The translations under genes and the position numbers were made by a program. The notes beneath the pieces are model-generated. The model saw only the letters and a list, made by a program, of their open reading frames with translations, was not told the origin of the DNA and made no database searches. Positions 28,112 to 37,273 of a DNA stretch of 64,000 bases are shown here, one piece after another (positions within the stretch are counted from its first letter, which is position 1; the number at the start of each line of letters is the position of its first letter). This DNA comes from Fimenecus sp964540535 (GTDB taxonomy: Bacteria; Bacillota; Clostridia; Oscillospirales; Acutalibacteraceae): contig CAZIMO010000002.1 of assembly GCA_964540535.1 (NCBI GenBank), forward strand, positions 186,001 to 250,000, read 5' to 3'.

Positions 28112-28115
28112 CGAC

Positions 28116-28144
28116 TTGACAAGTTCATTTAATTTATATATAAT
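28116..28144 (+). promoter_or_regulatory. Sigma-A promoter of the Fur-family/permease operon
   Basis: TTGACA (28116-28121), a 17-bp spacer and TATAAT (28139-28144) form a perfect consensus. Its -35 lies only four bases from the -35 of the divergent GH51 promoter. Confidence 0.85.
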
Positions 28145-28164
28145 TTGAAAATGGATTTCAAATT
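28142..28164. promoter_or_regulatory. Candidate operator of the Fur-family regulator
   Basis: Perfect 9-bp arms AATTTGAAA and TTTCAAATT with a 5-bp spacer overlap the -10 and start site of the fur-like operon. The position suggests autorepression. The sequence is not a textbook Fur, Zur or PerR box. Confidence 0.6.
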
Positions 28165-28181
28165 CAGAATACGGTGAAATT

Positions 28182-28586
28182 ATGGGATATGAAACAAAAC
28201 AAAGCAAACTTGTATGCGAATATTTAAAAAGCAATGCCGACAAACACTTTTCGGCAGAAGAAGTTTATTTTGCACTTTTAGAAAAAGGCGGAAAAATCGG
28301 CAGAACCACCGTTTACCGCCAGCTTGACCGTTTGGTTATTGAAGGTCAGGTACGCAAATTCTCGGCGGGCGACAGTGAACCTTGCTGTTATCAGTTTGCT
28401 GACTGCGAGCATTGCCATAATCATTATCACCTTAAATGCTCGGCATGCGGAAAGCTTATTCACACCGAATGTGACTTTTTAGATAAGCTTTCAGCTCATA
28501 TTTTTGACGACCACAAATTCAAAATTGACGGCTCAAAAACCGTGCTTTACGGTATTTGCAGTGACTGTTCAAAGGAGAACGCATAA
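28182..28586 (+). CDS. Fur-family metal-responsive regulator
   Basis: This 134-residue protein has a winged helix (KIGRTTVYRQLDRLV), a His-rich segment CEHCHNHYH, and the paired structural zinc motifs CSAC and CSDC. This is the Fur/Zur/PerR layout; which metal or signal it senses cannot be told. Its gene abuts a His-rich metal permease (TAATG overlap), so it probably controls metal homeostasis through that partner. The IR at 28142-28164 is a candidate binding site. Confidence 0.9.
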   Translation: MGYETKQSKLVCEYLKSNADKHFSAEEVYFALLEKGGKIGRTTVYRQLDRLVIEGQVRKFSAGDSEPCCYQFADCEHCHNHYHLKCSACGKLIHTECDFLDKLSAHIFDDHKFKIDGSKTVLYGICSDCSKENA

Positions 28587-29482
28587 TGACAACGATTCTT
28601 CACATCCACGCAGAAGCTTCTGTTTATTCGTTAAACGGATTTTTCGATGTGCTTCTTGACGCAGTATGGGACACACTTAAAATGCTCCCATTTTTGTTTC
28701 TCGCATTTATTATAATCGAAATTCTTGAACACAAGGCGCAGGATAAAATTCAAGCTCTTTTCACCCGCGCAGGCTCGGCAGGCCCTGCGGTTGCAACCTT
28801 ATTCGGCTGTATTCCCCAATGCGGATTTTCGGTGCTTTGCGCAAATCTTTATTCAAGCGGAATAATAACTCTCGGCACGCTTATCGCTGTGTTCTTATCG
28901 ACCTCTGATGAGGCGGTAATTTTGCTTGCCGCTTCAGCAGGCGGTGCTTTTGAAGTATTCAAATTACTTGCAGTGAAAGTTGTTATTGCTCTGATTTTCG
29001 GATATATAATATATTTTACGGAAAAGAAAAAGCACAAAACTCATTCACATACTCACGATTTATGCCAACACGACCATTGCGGTTGCGAAGAACACAGCGG
29101 AGTGCTTCGCCCTGCGCTTATTCACACCTTTAAGGTATTGGGCTTTTTACTTTTATTCACAGTTATAATTGATTTGGCGGTTGCGTTTATCGGCACTGAC
29201 GCACTTTCTTACCTTTTACTTTCTGACTCAATTTTACAGCCGTTGCTCTCGGCTGTAATCGGATTTATTCCAAACTGCGCTTCGTCGGTGCTTCTTACCC
29301 AACTTTATATTGAAGGTACTTTAAGCTTTGGCTCGCTTGCAGCAGGTCTTTGCACTAATGCAGGTGCGGGATTACTTGTTTTACTGCGTGACAAATCCAA
29401 ATTCAAAGAAAACCTGAAAATATTGGGAATTCTTTATGTATGCGCTGTAATTCCGGGAATAATTTTGCATTTAATTTTCTAA
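28586..29482 (+). CDS. Putative metal-efflux permease (manganese/arsenic-efflux-like, SO_0444-type)
   Basis: This 298-residue membrane protein has two halves that resemble each other. FGCIPQCGFSVL at 73-84 is matched in the second half by IGFIPNCASSVL, each followed by LxSGxxTxG-like or LYIEGTLSFG text, which suggests an internal duplication. Between the halves is a cytosolic His/Cys loop (150-170) with eight His and three Cys, a likely metal buffer. Related proteins are annotated as putative manganese or arsenic efflux transporters; substrate assignment is inference. It is co-transcribed with the Fur-like regulator. Confidence 0.8.
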   Translation: MTTILHIHAEASVYSLNGFFDVLLDAVWDTLKMLPFLFLAFIIIEILEHKAQDKIQALFTRAGSAGPAVATLFGCIPQCGFSVLCANLYSSGIITLGTLIAVFLSTSDEAVILLAASAGGAFEVFKLLAVKVVIALIFGYIIYFTEKKKHKTHSHTHDLCQHDHCGCEEHSGVLRPALIHTFKVLGFLLLFTVIIDLAVAFIGTDALSYLLLSDSILQPLLSAVIGFIPNCASSVLLTQLYIEGTLSFGSLAAGLCTNAGAGLLVLLRDKSKFKENLKILGILYVCAVIPGIILHLIF

Positions 29483-29488
29483 AAAATA

Positions 29489-29517
29489 TTTACTTTCAAG
29501 ATTTAATGTGCTAAAAT
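29489..29517 (+). promoter_or_regulatory. Promoter of the yerC-hslO operon
   Basis: TTTACT (29489-29494), a 17-bp spacer and TAAAAT (29512-29517) lie shortly before GAGGAG. The -35 is only a partial match. Confidence 0.55.
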
Positions 29518-29553
29518 GTGACTATGATAACTCATTAGAGGAGTAATAGAAAA

Positions 29554-29841
29554 ATGGGAATTGAATTTAAGAACGATAATACAAATTTTCTTGTTGACTG
29601 CATTTTACAGCTTAAAGACAAAGACGAATGTTACGCATTTTTTGAGGACCTTTGCACAGTGAATGAGTTTCACTCCATGGCGCAAAGACTTGTAGTTGCA
29701 AAAATGCTTTCCGAAAGAAAGGTTTATAACGAAATTGTTAAAGAAACAGGCGCTTCAACCGCTACAATAAGCCGTGTCAACCGTTCTCTGCAATACGGCG
29801 CTGACGGTTATGAAAAGATTTTTGAAAGAGTAAAAAAATGA
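29554..29841 (+). CDS. yerC: YerC/YecD family TrpR-related protein
   Basis: The 95 residues are the usual length. The TrpR-like helix-turn-helix is visible in AQRLVVAKMLSERKVYNEIVKETGASTATISRVNRSL. The family is DNA-binding with no firmly known target and is widely conserved in Firmicutes. It overlaps the methyltransferase gene by ATGA and probably starts the yerC-methyltransferase-hslO operon. Confidence 0.9.
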   Translation: MGIEFKNDNTNFLVDCILQLKDKDECYAFFEDLCTVNEFHSMAQRLVVAKMLSERKVYNEIVKETGASTATISRVNRSLQYGADGYEKIFERVKK

Positions 29842-30611
29842 GCTACGGTATTTTCTCTTCAGTTTATGATATTCTCACTGAAAATGTTGAGTATGAAAGA
29901 ATTGCCAATAAAATCTGCTCTCTGTTAAGCCGAAACGGAATTAACGGGGGGCTTTTGCTTGACATCGGATGCGGAACAGGCACGCTCTCATTCCTGCTTG
30001 AAAAAAACGGATACGATGTAATCGGCGTTGATCCAAGCGAGGATATGCTGGCTATTGCCAATGAAAAGAAATATGATGAAGATTCTTCGGCAATATTCCT
30101 TTGCCAAGCAGGAGAAGAGCTTGATTTATACGGCACAATCGACTGTGCTGTGTGCAGTCTTGACACAATCAATCATATTTCTTCGATTGAAAAAATAAAA
30201 GAAATCTTTAAAAAGATTTCTCTGTTTATGAATATGGGAGGAATATTTGTTTTTGATATAAACACCGTATTCAAGCACCGTGAAATTCTCGGTAACAACA
30301 CATTTGTCTATGATATGGATGAGGTTTACTGCGTTTGGCAGAACACATTTTGCCTTGAAGAAATGAAAACCGATATTGATCTTGATTTCTTCATCAAAAA
30401 TGAAGATGATGAGGTTTATGAGAGATACAGCGAAAGCTTTTCTGAATACTCCTACGAAACCGATGACATATTGAATATACTTAATGAATGCGGATTTGAG
30501 GTTGTTTCGCTTTGTGACGATTACACTGACGGCAGTATAACCGAAATCACGCAAAGAATAACAATAACAGCTAAAAAAGCAGAACTTATATTTAAGGATG
30601 AATTAAAATGA
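29838..30611 (+). CDS. Class I SAM-dependent methyltransferase
   Basis: This 257-residue protein has motif I LLDIGCGTGTLSFLL, motif II with D in VIGVDPSEDML, and motif IV CAVCSLDTINHI. The beginning SYGIFSSVYDILTENVEYE is typical of the family encoded next to yerC or rsfS in Clostridia. The substrate is unknown. ATGA overlaps at both ends tie it to yerC and hslO. Confidence 0.88.
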   Translation: MSYGIFSSVYDILTENVEYERIANKICSLLSRNGINGGLLLDIGCGTGTLSFLLEKNGYDVIGVDPSEDMLAIANEKKYDEDSSAIFLCQAGEELDLYGTIDCAVCSLDTINHISSIEKIKEIFKKISLFMNMGGIFVFDINTVFKHREILGNNTFVYDMDEVYCVWQNTFCLEEMKTDIDLDFFIKNEDDEVYERYSESFSEYSYETDDILNILNECGFEVVSLCDDYTDGSITEITQRITITAKKAELIFKDELK

Positions 30612-31489
30612 ATAATCTTGTCAGAATGATTTCAGAAGACGGCACACTTTACTGTCTCGCTCTGAACTCGACCGAAATGGTTAAAGAAATGCAGAATATC
30701 CATCAGACTTCAAAGGTATGCTCGGCAGCTTTGGGCAGACTTATCACCGCCGCTTCAATGATGGGAGTTCTTTTAAAGGGCGAAAAAGATACCTTGACGC
30801 TTAAAATCAACGGCGGCGGACCTGCTTCCCCTGTTGTTGCCGTTGCCAATTCAAAAGGTCAGGTTAAGGGCTACATCGGTGACAGAACCGTCAATCTGCC
30901 ACTCAACAAAAAGGGTAAGCTTGATGTTTCAGGCGCTGTGGGCCAATCGGGCTTTCTTACTGTAATTAAGGATTTGGGACTGAAAGAGCCTTATTGCGCT
31001 CAAACGCCTATTATTTCTGGTGAAATCGCCGAGGACATTACCGCATACTATGCCGCAAGCGAGCAGACGCCTACGGTTTGCGCTCTCGGCGTACTTGTTG
31101 ACCCAAACACAGAAGAAGTTTTGCTTGCAGGCGGATTTTTAATTCAGCTTTTGCCCACCGCTGACGAAAATACAATTTCACTTGTTGAAAAAGGTCTTGA
31201 CGGAGTTCGCCCTGTTACAACTATGCTTGCTGAAGGATTAACTCCCGAACAAATTTGCAAAACCGTACTTCCCGAATTTAAAATGCAGCTGCTTGACAGC
31301 GAAAATGTAGAGTATAAATGCGATTGCAGTGAAGAAAGAGTTACTGCGGCGCTTATAGGCGCAGGTGCAGAGGGTCTTTCTGAAATGGCTGAGGATGAAA
31401 ACACTGAGGTCGTTTGCCATTTCTGCAATAAAAAATATATTTTCACCCGCGAAGATATATTGAAATTATTAGAAGACGCTTCAAAATAA
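30608..31489 (+). CDS. hslO: Redox-regulated chaperone Hsp33
   Basis: This 293-residue protein has the Hsp33 core (CSAALGRLITAASMMG, KINGGGPA) and the C-terminal zinc redox switch CDCS...CHFC, the CxC-CxxC set that releases zinc and unfolds under oxidation. Family knowledge: it holds unfolding proteins during oxidative or bleach stress. It is the last gene of the operon, closed by the terminator at 31506-31537. Confidence 0.96.
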   Translation: MNNLVRMISEDGTLYCLALNSTEMVKEMQNIHQTSKVCSAALGRLITAASMMGVLLKGEKDTLTLKINGGGPASPVVAVANSKGQVKGYIGDRTVNLPLNKKGKLDVSGAVGQSGFLTVIKDLGLKEPYCAQTPIISGEIAEDITAYYAASEQTPTVCALGVLVDPNTEEVLLAGGFLIQLLPTADENTISLVEKGLDGVRPVTTMLAEGLTPEQICKTVLPEFKMQLLDSENVEYKCDCSEERVTAALIGAGAEGLSEMAEDENTEVVCHFCNKKYIFTREDILKLLEDASK

Positions 31490-31505
31490 AATATACTGAC
31501 AAACA

Positions 31506-31537
31506 AAAAGTCCCACCGAAAAATCGGCGGGACTTTT
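31506..31537. terminator. Intrinsic terminator between hslO and the ferredoxin gene
   Basis: AAAAGTCCCACCGA and TCGGCGGGACTTTT (one mismatch) flank an AAAA loop, with A/T runs on both sides, so it could serve both converging genes. Confidence 0.85.
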
Positions 31538-31550
31538 CATTTTAACCGAA

Positions 31551-31721
31551 TTAGTCAGCCTGAGGAGCTGAAACGGGGCAAGTATCTGCACAAGCACCGC
31601 AAGAGATGCAAGTATCAGCATCAATTACATACTTGCTATCGCCTTCAGAGATAGCCTCAACGGGACAATCTGCTGCGCAAGCTCCGCAAGCGATGCACTC
31701 ATCACTAATTACATATGCCAT
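31551..31721 (-). CDS. 2[4Fe-4S] ferredoxin (56 residues)
   Basis: This very short gene reads MAYVISDECIACGACAADCP and continues with a second CISCGACADTCP cluster. Both CxxCxxCxxxCP motifs are intact, as in clostridial ferredoxin. It is a low-potential electron carrier for pyruvate:ferredoxin oxidoreductase, hydrogenase and similar enzymes. GGGAGG lies upstream at good spacing. It is monocistronic with its own promoter at 31754-31781. Confidence 0.96.
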   Translation of the reverse strand: MAYVISDECIACGACAADCPVEAISEGDSKYVIDADTCISCGACADTCPVSAPQAD

Positions 31722-31753
31722 GATTATGTACCTCCCTCATAAGATATAACTAC

Positions 31754-31781
31754 ATTTTAACACATAAAGTGAAAAAATCAA
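31754..31781 (-). promoter_or_regulatory. Promoter of the ferredoxin gene
   Basis: TTGATT (31781-31776), a 16-bp spacer and TAAAAT (31759-31754) lie ahead of GGGAGG. Confidence 0.65.
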
Positions 31782-31789
31782 GTACTAAA

Positions 31790-32653
31790 TTATTCAATTC
31801 CTTTTAAAGCTTCAAGTTCTTCTTTTTCAACACGGATTTTACCGTCTTTCAAGGTCTTTACGGAATGACGGTGAATAAGAAGCGGCGCGGCGTCCGGGCG
31901 ACGGTCAAGGCTTACTTTGAGCATACCTGTAATGAGATTATTCTCAATTACCCTGCCCTTTCCCTCGGGAGTATCAACTATCGCGCCGACTTTCGGAGTA
32001 ACACGGAGAAGATGCTCGTAAGTGTCCTGTTCATATTTAAGACAGCACATAAGTCTGCCGCAGGTTCCGCTGATTTTCGCAGGGTTAAGAGAAATTCCCT
32101 GTTCCTTTGCCATTTTAATTGAAACGGGCTGAAAATCATTGAGAAAAGTATTACAGCAGAACGGTCTGCCACAGATACCAAATCCGCCTACCATACGGGA
32201 TTCATCACGGACACCGATTTGGCGAAGCTCAATTCTTGTTCTGAAAACAGACGCCAAATCCTTAACAAGTTCACGAAAATCAACTCTTCCGTCAGCAGTG
32301 AAATAGAAAAGAATTTTACTGCGGTCAAATGTATATTCAACATCAACCAAATTCATTTCAAGACCGTGCGCAAGAATTTTTTCTTCGCATATTTTAAAAG
32401 CTTCTTTTTCTTTAGCCTTATTTTCTTCTAAATTCTTAATATCCTTTTCGGTTGCAATGCGAATAACTTTTTTGAGGGGGTTGGTTATATCGTCCTCATT
32501 CGTGCCGTGATTGGCTTTTGCAACCAATCCGCATTCCATTCCCCGAACAGTTTCTACTATGGCATAGTCGCCCTTATTAAAGCTTATTCCGTCAGCGTCA
32601 AAGTCATAAATTTTACCGCCGTCTTTAAATCTTATTCCAACAGTTTCTATCAT
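31790..32653 (-). CDS. ricT: RicT/YaaT PSP1-domain protein
   Basis: The 287-residue protein has a PSP1 domain and the Cys cluster CGRPFCC ... CGRLMCC. In Bacillus the homologous Y-complex carries Fe-S clusters and affects RNase Y mRNA cleavage and sporulation. It follows holB by 15 bp, the conserved darA-holB-ricT order of Firmicutes. Confidence 0.93.
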   Translation of the reverse strand: MIETVGIRFKDGGKIYDFDADGISFNKGDYAIVETVRGMECGLVAKANHGTNEDDITNPLKKVIRIATEKDIKNLEENKAKEKEAFKICEEKILAHGLEMNLVDVEYTFDRSKILFYFTADGRVDFRELVKDLASVFRTRIELRQIGVRDESRMVGGFGICGRPFCCNTFLNDFQPVSIKMAKEQGISLNPAKISGTCGRLMCCLKYEQDTYEHLLRVTPKVGAIVDTPEGKGRVIENNLITGMLKVSLDRRPDAAPLLIHRHSVKTLKDGKIRVEKEELEALKGIE

Positions 32654-32668
32654 ATATTTACTCCTATT

Positions 32669-33538
32669 TTATCTTCCTATGGCTCTCTTGAATTCATAGC
32701 ACATACGAATTACAAGCAGATTGTTGTTACAGTTGCGGTCAATGGACTCGGTAAGCTCATCGCACACAGCGCAAAGCTGTATAAGATTTTTAGCAGTTAC
32801 CGAATTTGAAAGAGTTACTGCCTCATTTTCAAACCGAAAATCACGCTCAAATCCGCTCTTTTTTACAAGCGCATCGCGAAATACCTCTGAAAGCAAGGTA
32901 AGCACCGACTTTGCAAACTGATTATTCTTTTGAAAAACCGCTGTTTGCTCCATAAGCGCGGATTCATTGACATTAAGAAGCGCCGAAACAAAGCCTTTAA
33001 CCGCATTTTCTTCTTTTTCGCTGATTTCGCTCTCATCGCTTAAAAGCGAATACACCTGAACGCGTGACAGCACTGTTTCAAGCATAGTGCTTTTTGAGGT
33101 GGTTAAGATTATAAAAAACACATATAACGGCGGTTCTTCAAGAATTTTAAGAATTGCATTCTGCGCCTGTTCATTCATATTCTGTGCATTTTTTAAAATA
33201 TATATTTTGCGGTCGCTTTCGTTAGGAACGATAAATGCATCGTCACGGATTTCACGGACTGCGTCGACGGTAAAATTACGGCTTTTGCCTTTAACACCGT
33301 CAGTTTCGGTTATATCGGGATGTCCGTTCTTTTGCGCTTTTAAGCAGTCGGAGCATACACCGCAGGGCTTGCCGTTCCCTCGGCAAACAAGACATTTCGC
33401 AATAAACCGAGCAAAGCTCTCGCCCTCTTTTTCGTTCTGACACTCCACCAAAACTCCGTGAGGAAAGCTCCCTTGCTCAACCGAGGACTGCACCGCACCG
33501 TAAAGCTTATTAAGTTTTTGTAAAGCCTCGTTTGTCAT
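32669..33538 (-). CDS. holB: DNA polymerase III delta' subunit
   Basis: This 289-residue AAA+ clamp-loader protein has the zinc module CRGNGKPCGVCSDC. KIYILKNAQNMNEQAQNAIL corresponds to the Walker B/sensor region, followed by LKILEEPP and an arginine-finger-like LSRVQ. Walker A is degenerate, as expected for delta'. It overlaps darA by ATGA. Confidence 0.93.
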   Translation of the reverse strand: MTNEALQKLNKLYGAVQSSVEQGSFPHGVLVECQNEKEGESFARFIAKCLVCRGNGKPCGVCSDCLKAQKNGHPDITETDGVKGKSRNFTVDAVREIRDDAFIVPNESDRKIYILKNAQNMNEQAQNAILKILEEPPLYVFFIILTTSKSTMLETVLSRVQVYSLLSDESEISEKEENAVKGFVSALLNVNESALMEQTAVFQKNNQFAKSVLTLLSEVFRDALVKKSGFERDFRFENEAVTLSNSVTAKNLIQLCAVCDELTESIDRNCNNNLLVIRMCYEFKRAIGR

Positions 33539-33861
33539 ATCTTGTAAAACTGCTCAACATCAAGCACAAAAATCGTAGCTCCGCCGACAGTGACTTGAAT
33601 AGGCATTGATGAAAGCATGGACTCTCCTATATATGTAGTATTGACAGGAGTGATTTTTTTACGCTGACTGCTATGCTCGCCGATGATATTTGTAACCTCA
33701 TCAACCTTTCTGTCTTCAACACCTATCAAAAGCGTAACATTTCCCGCACGCAAAAAACCGCCCGAAGTTGAAAGCCTTGTTGCAGAGTAGCCGTTTTCTG
33801 TAAGTCCGTTCATAACGGCATTAGCATCATCATTATTGATAATTGCAATTATAAGTTTCAT
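33535..33861 (-). CDS. darA: Cyclic di-AMP receptor DarA/PstA
   Basis: This 108-residue PII-like protein begins KLIIAIINNDDANAVMNGL and carries TRLSTSGGFLRAGNVTLLIG, the large-loop c-di-AMP site of the family. It binds c-di-AMP; the downstream partner is not known for this group. First gene of darA-holB-ricT. Confidence 0.95.
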   Translation of the reverse strand: MKLIIAIINNDDANAVMNGLTENGYSATRLSTSGGFLRAGNVTLLIGVEDRKVDEVTNIIGEHSSQRKKITPVNTTYIGESMLSSMPIQVTVGGATIFVLDVEQFYKI

Positions 33862-33906
33862 AAAATCGCTCCTGTTTTACAAAATTTTAAGCTGTGAATT
33901 TTGCTG

Positions 33907-34848
33907 TTACTGTAATATTTGTGCTATCGCTATCATTATAGGCATTGTTAAAATTGAAAGTATGCTTACAAGAGATGTCACTTTTGAAGCAAGGGCTGTG
34001 TCTCGGTTGTATTTTGCCGCAAACATCACTGTGTTGTTTGCTGTCGGCGAAGAAGCGCTAAGCGCGCAGGCCGCAATTAATGTTCCGCCAAAACCTAAAA
34101 GCTTTAACCCAAAAATTGTTATAAGAGGCATTGCTATAATTTTAAGCACCGCCGTACCCCATATTCTTTTATCTGAAAAAAGAGTTTTCCAATCGGCAGA
34201 GGCGAGATATGTGCCGAACATTACCATTGCGAGAGGTGTGTTTAAATCAGCAAGGTATGAAATTGGCTGATAAATAACATCGGGCAGTTTTGCTTTCAGC
34301 AAAAACAACGGTAATGCAATGCCTACACCTATTACACCGGGATTTATAATAAGCTTTTTCAGATTAAATTTACTGTTTTTGCCCTTTTTCTGCATAAGGC
34401 TCACGCCGTGAGAGAAAGAAAGAATATTAAACGGTATCAATATTACAGAGCAATAGAACACGCCCTCGTCGCCGAGCACCGCCTCAGCAAGAGGCAACGC
34501 CATATACCCCACATTGCCGTAGCAGGAAGCATATTTAAAAATACAGGCAGTATCACTGTCGCCTCTATTGAAAAATATTTTAGCAAAAATCATACCGACA
34601 ATATGGAAAAATACTCCGCCAACCAGCGCAAGCAAAAGTCCCTTTAAAGACTCACGGCTGTATTCCATACTCATAAACGATCGTATGATAATTGCAGGGG
34701 CTACAATGTAAAACAGCAGGTCAGTTGTCATTCGTGAAGCTTTTTCTGTATAAATGCCGATTTTATGACAAATAAATCCCACAGCGGCTATCAAGAAAAG
34801 AATTACAACCTGCGTAAATGCCGTAATTACATTAGTTAAAAACAGCAT
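33907..34848 (-). CDS. AEC-family (auxin efflux carrier-like) transporter
   Basis: This 313-residue protein has about ten hydrophobic helices. Its conserved C-terminal half (ALSASSPTANNTVMFAAKYN) matches the AEC/malonate-carrier fold. The substrate may be a small organic acid, but the sequence does not decide. It starts 5 bp after the gene at 34854. Confidence 0.85.
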   Translation of the reverse strand: MLFLTNVITAFTQVVILFLIAAVGFICHKIGIYTEKASRMTTDLLFYIVAPAIIIRSFMSMEYSRESLKGLLLALVGGVFFHIVGMIFAKIFFNRGDSDTACIFKYASCYGNVGYMALPLAEAVLGDEGVFYCSVILIPFNILSFSHGVSLMQKKGKNSKFNLKKLIINPGVIGVGIALPLFLLKAKLPDVIYQPISYLADLNTPLAMVMFGTYLASADWKTLFSDKRIWGTAVLKIIAMPLITIFGLKLLGFGGTLIAACALSASSPTANNTVMFAAKYNRDTALASKVTSLVSILSILTMPIMIAIAQILQ

Positions 34849-34853
34849 TTACT

Positions 34854-35789
34854 TCAGCCCTCTTCACCATCATCGGTAATTTCGTATATGACAGGCGGAA
34901 TATCCTCGTCAGACTCGCCTAAAATCTCAAAAGAGTCGTTACTCTTCGCCGCTTTCATTGAGTTAACAATGTAACAAACTGCGAAAAATGCAAATCCAAA
35001 ATCGCAGAGCGCAAAAGGAAATTCCTCGGGTAAAACACCGCCGTTTCCTGTGATAATAACAACAAGTCTGGGCAAATTAGCCGCCGCACATAAAAACGCC
35101 GACGCAAAGCCTGCCGCCCAAAGCGAACGCATAGACTTTTTGTTTGAAAGTCCTGATGAAATTCTTGCGAAGCTTAATAAAAACAGCATCATAAATGCAA
35201 TGGCGAAAAGCTCAAGCATAAGGTCAGAAACATTTACATAAGAAATCTTCTTGACAAAACGCATAACAAGTCTTACCGCCGCCCATACAAGAGGACAAAG
35301 CGCCAACAGCTTGTATTTTGAATATGTTGTTCTGCCGTCGATATAAGAAATACCGAAAACGATAATATAAATTGCCGCTAAAATTCCGAAAATTCCTTGA
35401 AACAAAGTAGGAACTATGCTGATTTCATGTGTTAAATAGCCCTGTTTTACAAGAATAAGCGTTGAAAATGCAGTAACTGCATCTGCTACAATGCCTACTC
35501 CGAAAACAAACGAAGCCGTAGCCAAAAGCTTATTTTTTCTGTAAACCGCACGGGATTCGGGTACACTTTTTGCAAGCAATGTGAGTACATAAGGCGCAAG
35601 CACTGCAAGAATGCAAACAGCATACATAAGATAAACCGACCAATTGATTTCTTTATAAAAGCCTGTATCGCTTTCAATCAATGACAAAAGCTGATAAACT
35701 CTGAAAGGAATTGCAACGCACAGAAGTCCTGCGGTTATATAAAGAGAATACAAAGGATTTATTTTTTCTGAACTTCCTATTACTTTCAT
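34854..35789 (-). CDS. Polytopic membrane protein of unknown function
   Basis: This 311-residue protein has about eight hydrophobic helices and a short acidic cytoplasmic tail (DDGEEG). No family is recognised. It lies 8 bp after the citrate synthase gene, so probably in its operon. Confidence 0.75.
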   Translation of the reverse strand: MKVIGSSEKINPLYSLYITAGLLCVAIPFRVYQLLSLIESDTGFYKEINWSVYLMYAVCILAVLAPYVLTLLAKSVPESRAVYRKNKLLATASFVFGVGIVADAVTAFSTLILVKQGYLTHEISIVPTLFQGIFGILAAIYIIVFGISYIDGRTTYSKYKLLALCPLVWAAVRLVMRFVKKISYVNVSDLMLELFAIAFMMLFLLSFARISSGLSNKKSMRSLWAAGFASAFLCAAANLPRLVVIITGNGGVLPEEFPFALCDFGFAFFAVCYIVNSMKAAKSNDSFEILGESDEDIPPVIYEITDDGEEG

Positions 35790-35797
35790 AATACTGA

Positions 35798-37213
35798 TTA
35801 CCTTTCTTCAATAGGAATATATTCCTTTTGAATACCGTCTGTACGAAGAATTCTGTTTTCCATAGGCACATAAGCGCGAGGAATAGTAACATTCTTATAA
35901 GCAGGACGGATAATTCTGCCTCCGTTTGTGATTTCTTCAATACGGTGCGCCGACCAGCCTGCCATACGGGCGGCTGTAAAGAGCGGTGTGAAAAGATCCT
36001 GCGGAATACCAAGCATATCGTAAACAAGACCCGAATACAAGTCAACATTTGCGCAGATTTTCTTTTTATCGCCGCGGTATTTTGCAAAAAGCACAGGAGT
36101 AAGCGTTTCAACAAGATTTAAAAGTTTGAATTCATCTTCTCTGCCTGTCTTTTTTGAGAATTCCTCGGCATAACGGCGAAGAATAAGCGCGCGGGGGTCT
36201 GAAAGAGTATAAACTGCGTGACCCATACCGTAAACAAGACCAGAGCCGTCGCCTGCTTCTTTGTGCATAATTTTTGTAAGATAATCGGCAACCTGACCCT
36301 CATCGGTAATATTTGTAATATTCCGCTTCATATCCTCAACCATTTTATGAACCTTAATATTTGCGCCGCCGTGACGGGGTCCTTTAAGCGAGCCGATACC
36401 TGCGGCAATTGCAGAATATGTATCTGTTCCGCTTGAGGTGATACAGCGCGTGGTAAAGGTTGAGTTGTTACCGCCGCCATGTTCTGCGTGGATAATCATA
36501 CAAATGTCGAGAAGCTTTGCCTCTTCGTCTGTAAAGTGCTTATCACTGCGTACCGAACGCAAAATACTTTCAGCAGTTCCCAATTCCTTTTTGTTTTGAT
36601 GCATATACATACTCTTTTTATCATAAACACGGCGTTTAACCTGATAAGCCGCAGTCATAATTACAGGAACCTGCGCAATAAGCTGAATACACTGACGAAG
36701 CACATTTTCGGGCGAAATATCATCAGGATTGGGGTCATATGAATAGAGCGCCAACACGCTTCTTGCTATTTTATTCATAACATCCGGCGAGGGTGCTTTC
36801 ATAATCATATCTTCAATAAATTCGTCGGGAAGCTCACGGCACTCTGCAAGCACCTCTGTAAAGCGTGCAAGCTGTTCTTTTGTGGGGAGCGTACCGAAAA
36901 TAAGAAGCCACACAACCTCTTCATAGCCGAAGCGGTTTTCTTTTTCGCAACTTGCAACTATATCGTTCATATTGATTCCACGGTAAACAAGCCGGCCGTC
37001 TTTAGGTACTTTTTCACCGTCGTCTATATAATAGCCTTCAACAGAGCAAACCCGAGTAAGACCTGCAAGCACGCCTGTGCCGTCATAATTGCGAAGTCCC
37101 CTTTTTACTTCAAATCTGTTGTAATAATCGGGATTTATATAGTTATTTTTGCGAAGCTCCTCGCATAAAGTTGAAAGAGCATCATTAGAGATATTTGAAA
37201 TGTATTCTGACAT
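35798..37213 (-). CDS. gltA: Citrate synthase
   Basis: This 471-residue type II-like citrate/2-methylcitrate synthase has catalytic-histidine regions HAEHGGGNNSTFTTR and GMGHAVYTLSDPR, and the aspartate-bearing VDLYSGLVYDMLGIP. It condenses acetyl-CoA with oxaloacetate. No aconitase or isocitrate dehydrogenase gene lies nearby. AAGGAGG precedes the ATG at ideal spacing, with the promoter at 37274-37302. Confidence 0.93.
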   Translation of the reverse strand: MSEYISNISNDALSTLCEELRKNNYINPDYYNRFEVKRGLRNYDGTGVLAGLTRVCSVEGYYIDDGEKVPKDGRLVYRGINMNDIVASCEKENRFGYEEVVWLLIFGTLPTKEQLARFTEVLAECRELPDEFIEDMIMKAPSPDVMNKIARSVLALYSYDPNPDDISPENVLRQCIQLIAQVPVIMTAAYQVKRRVYDKKSMYMHQNKKELGTAESILRSVRSDKHFTDEEAKLLDICMIIHAEHGGGNNSTFTTRCITSSGTDTYSAIAAGIGSLKGPRHGGANIKVHKMVEDMKRNITNITDEGQVADYLTKIMHKEAGDGSGLVYGMGHAVYTLSDPRALILRRYAEEFSKKTGREDEFKLLNLVETLTPVLFAKYRGDKKKICANVDLYSGLVYDMLGIPQDLFTPLFTAARMAGWSAHRIEEITNGGRIIRPAYKNVTIPRAYVPMENRILRTDGIQKEYIPIEER

Positions 37214-37273
37214 ATTTTACCTCCTTGCAGAAAAATTACGATTATCAAAAATCAATATAAATATACATTATAT

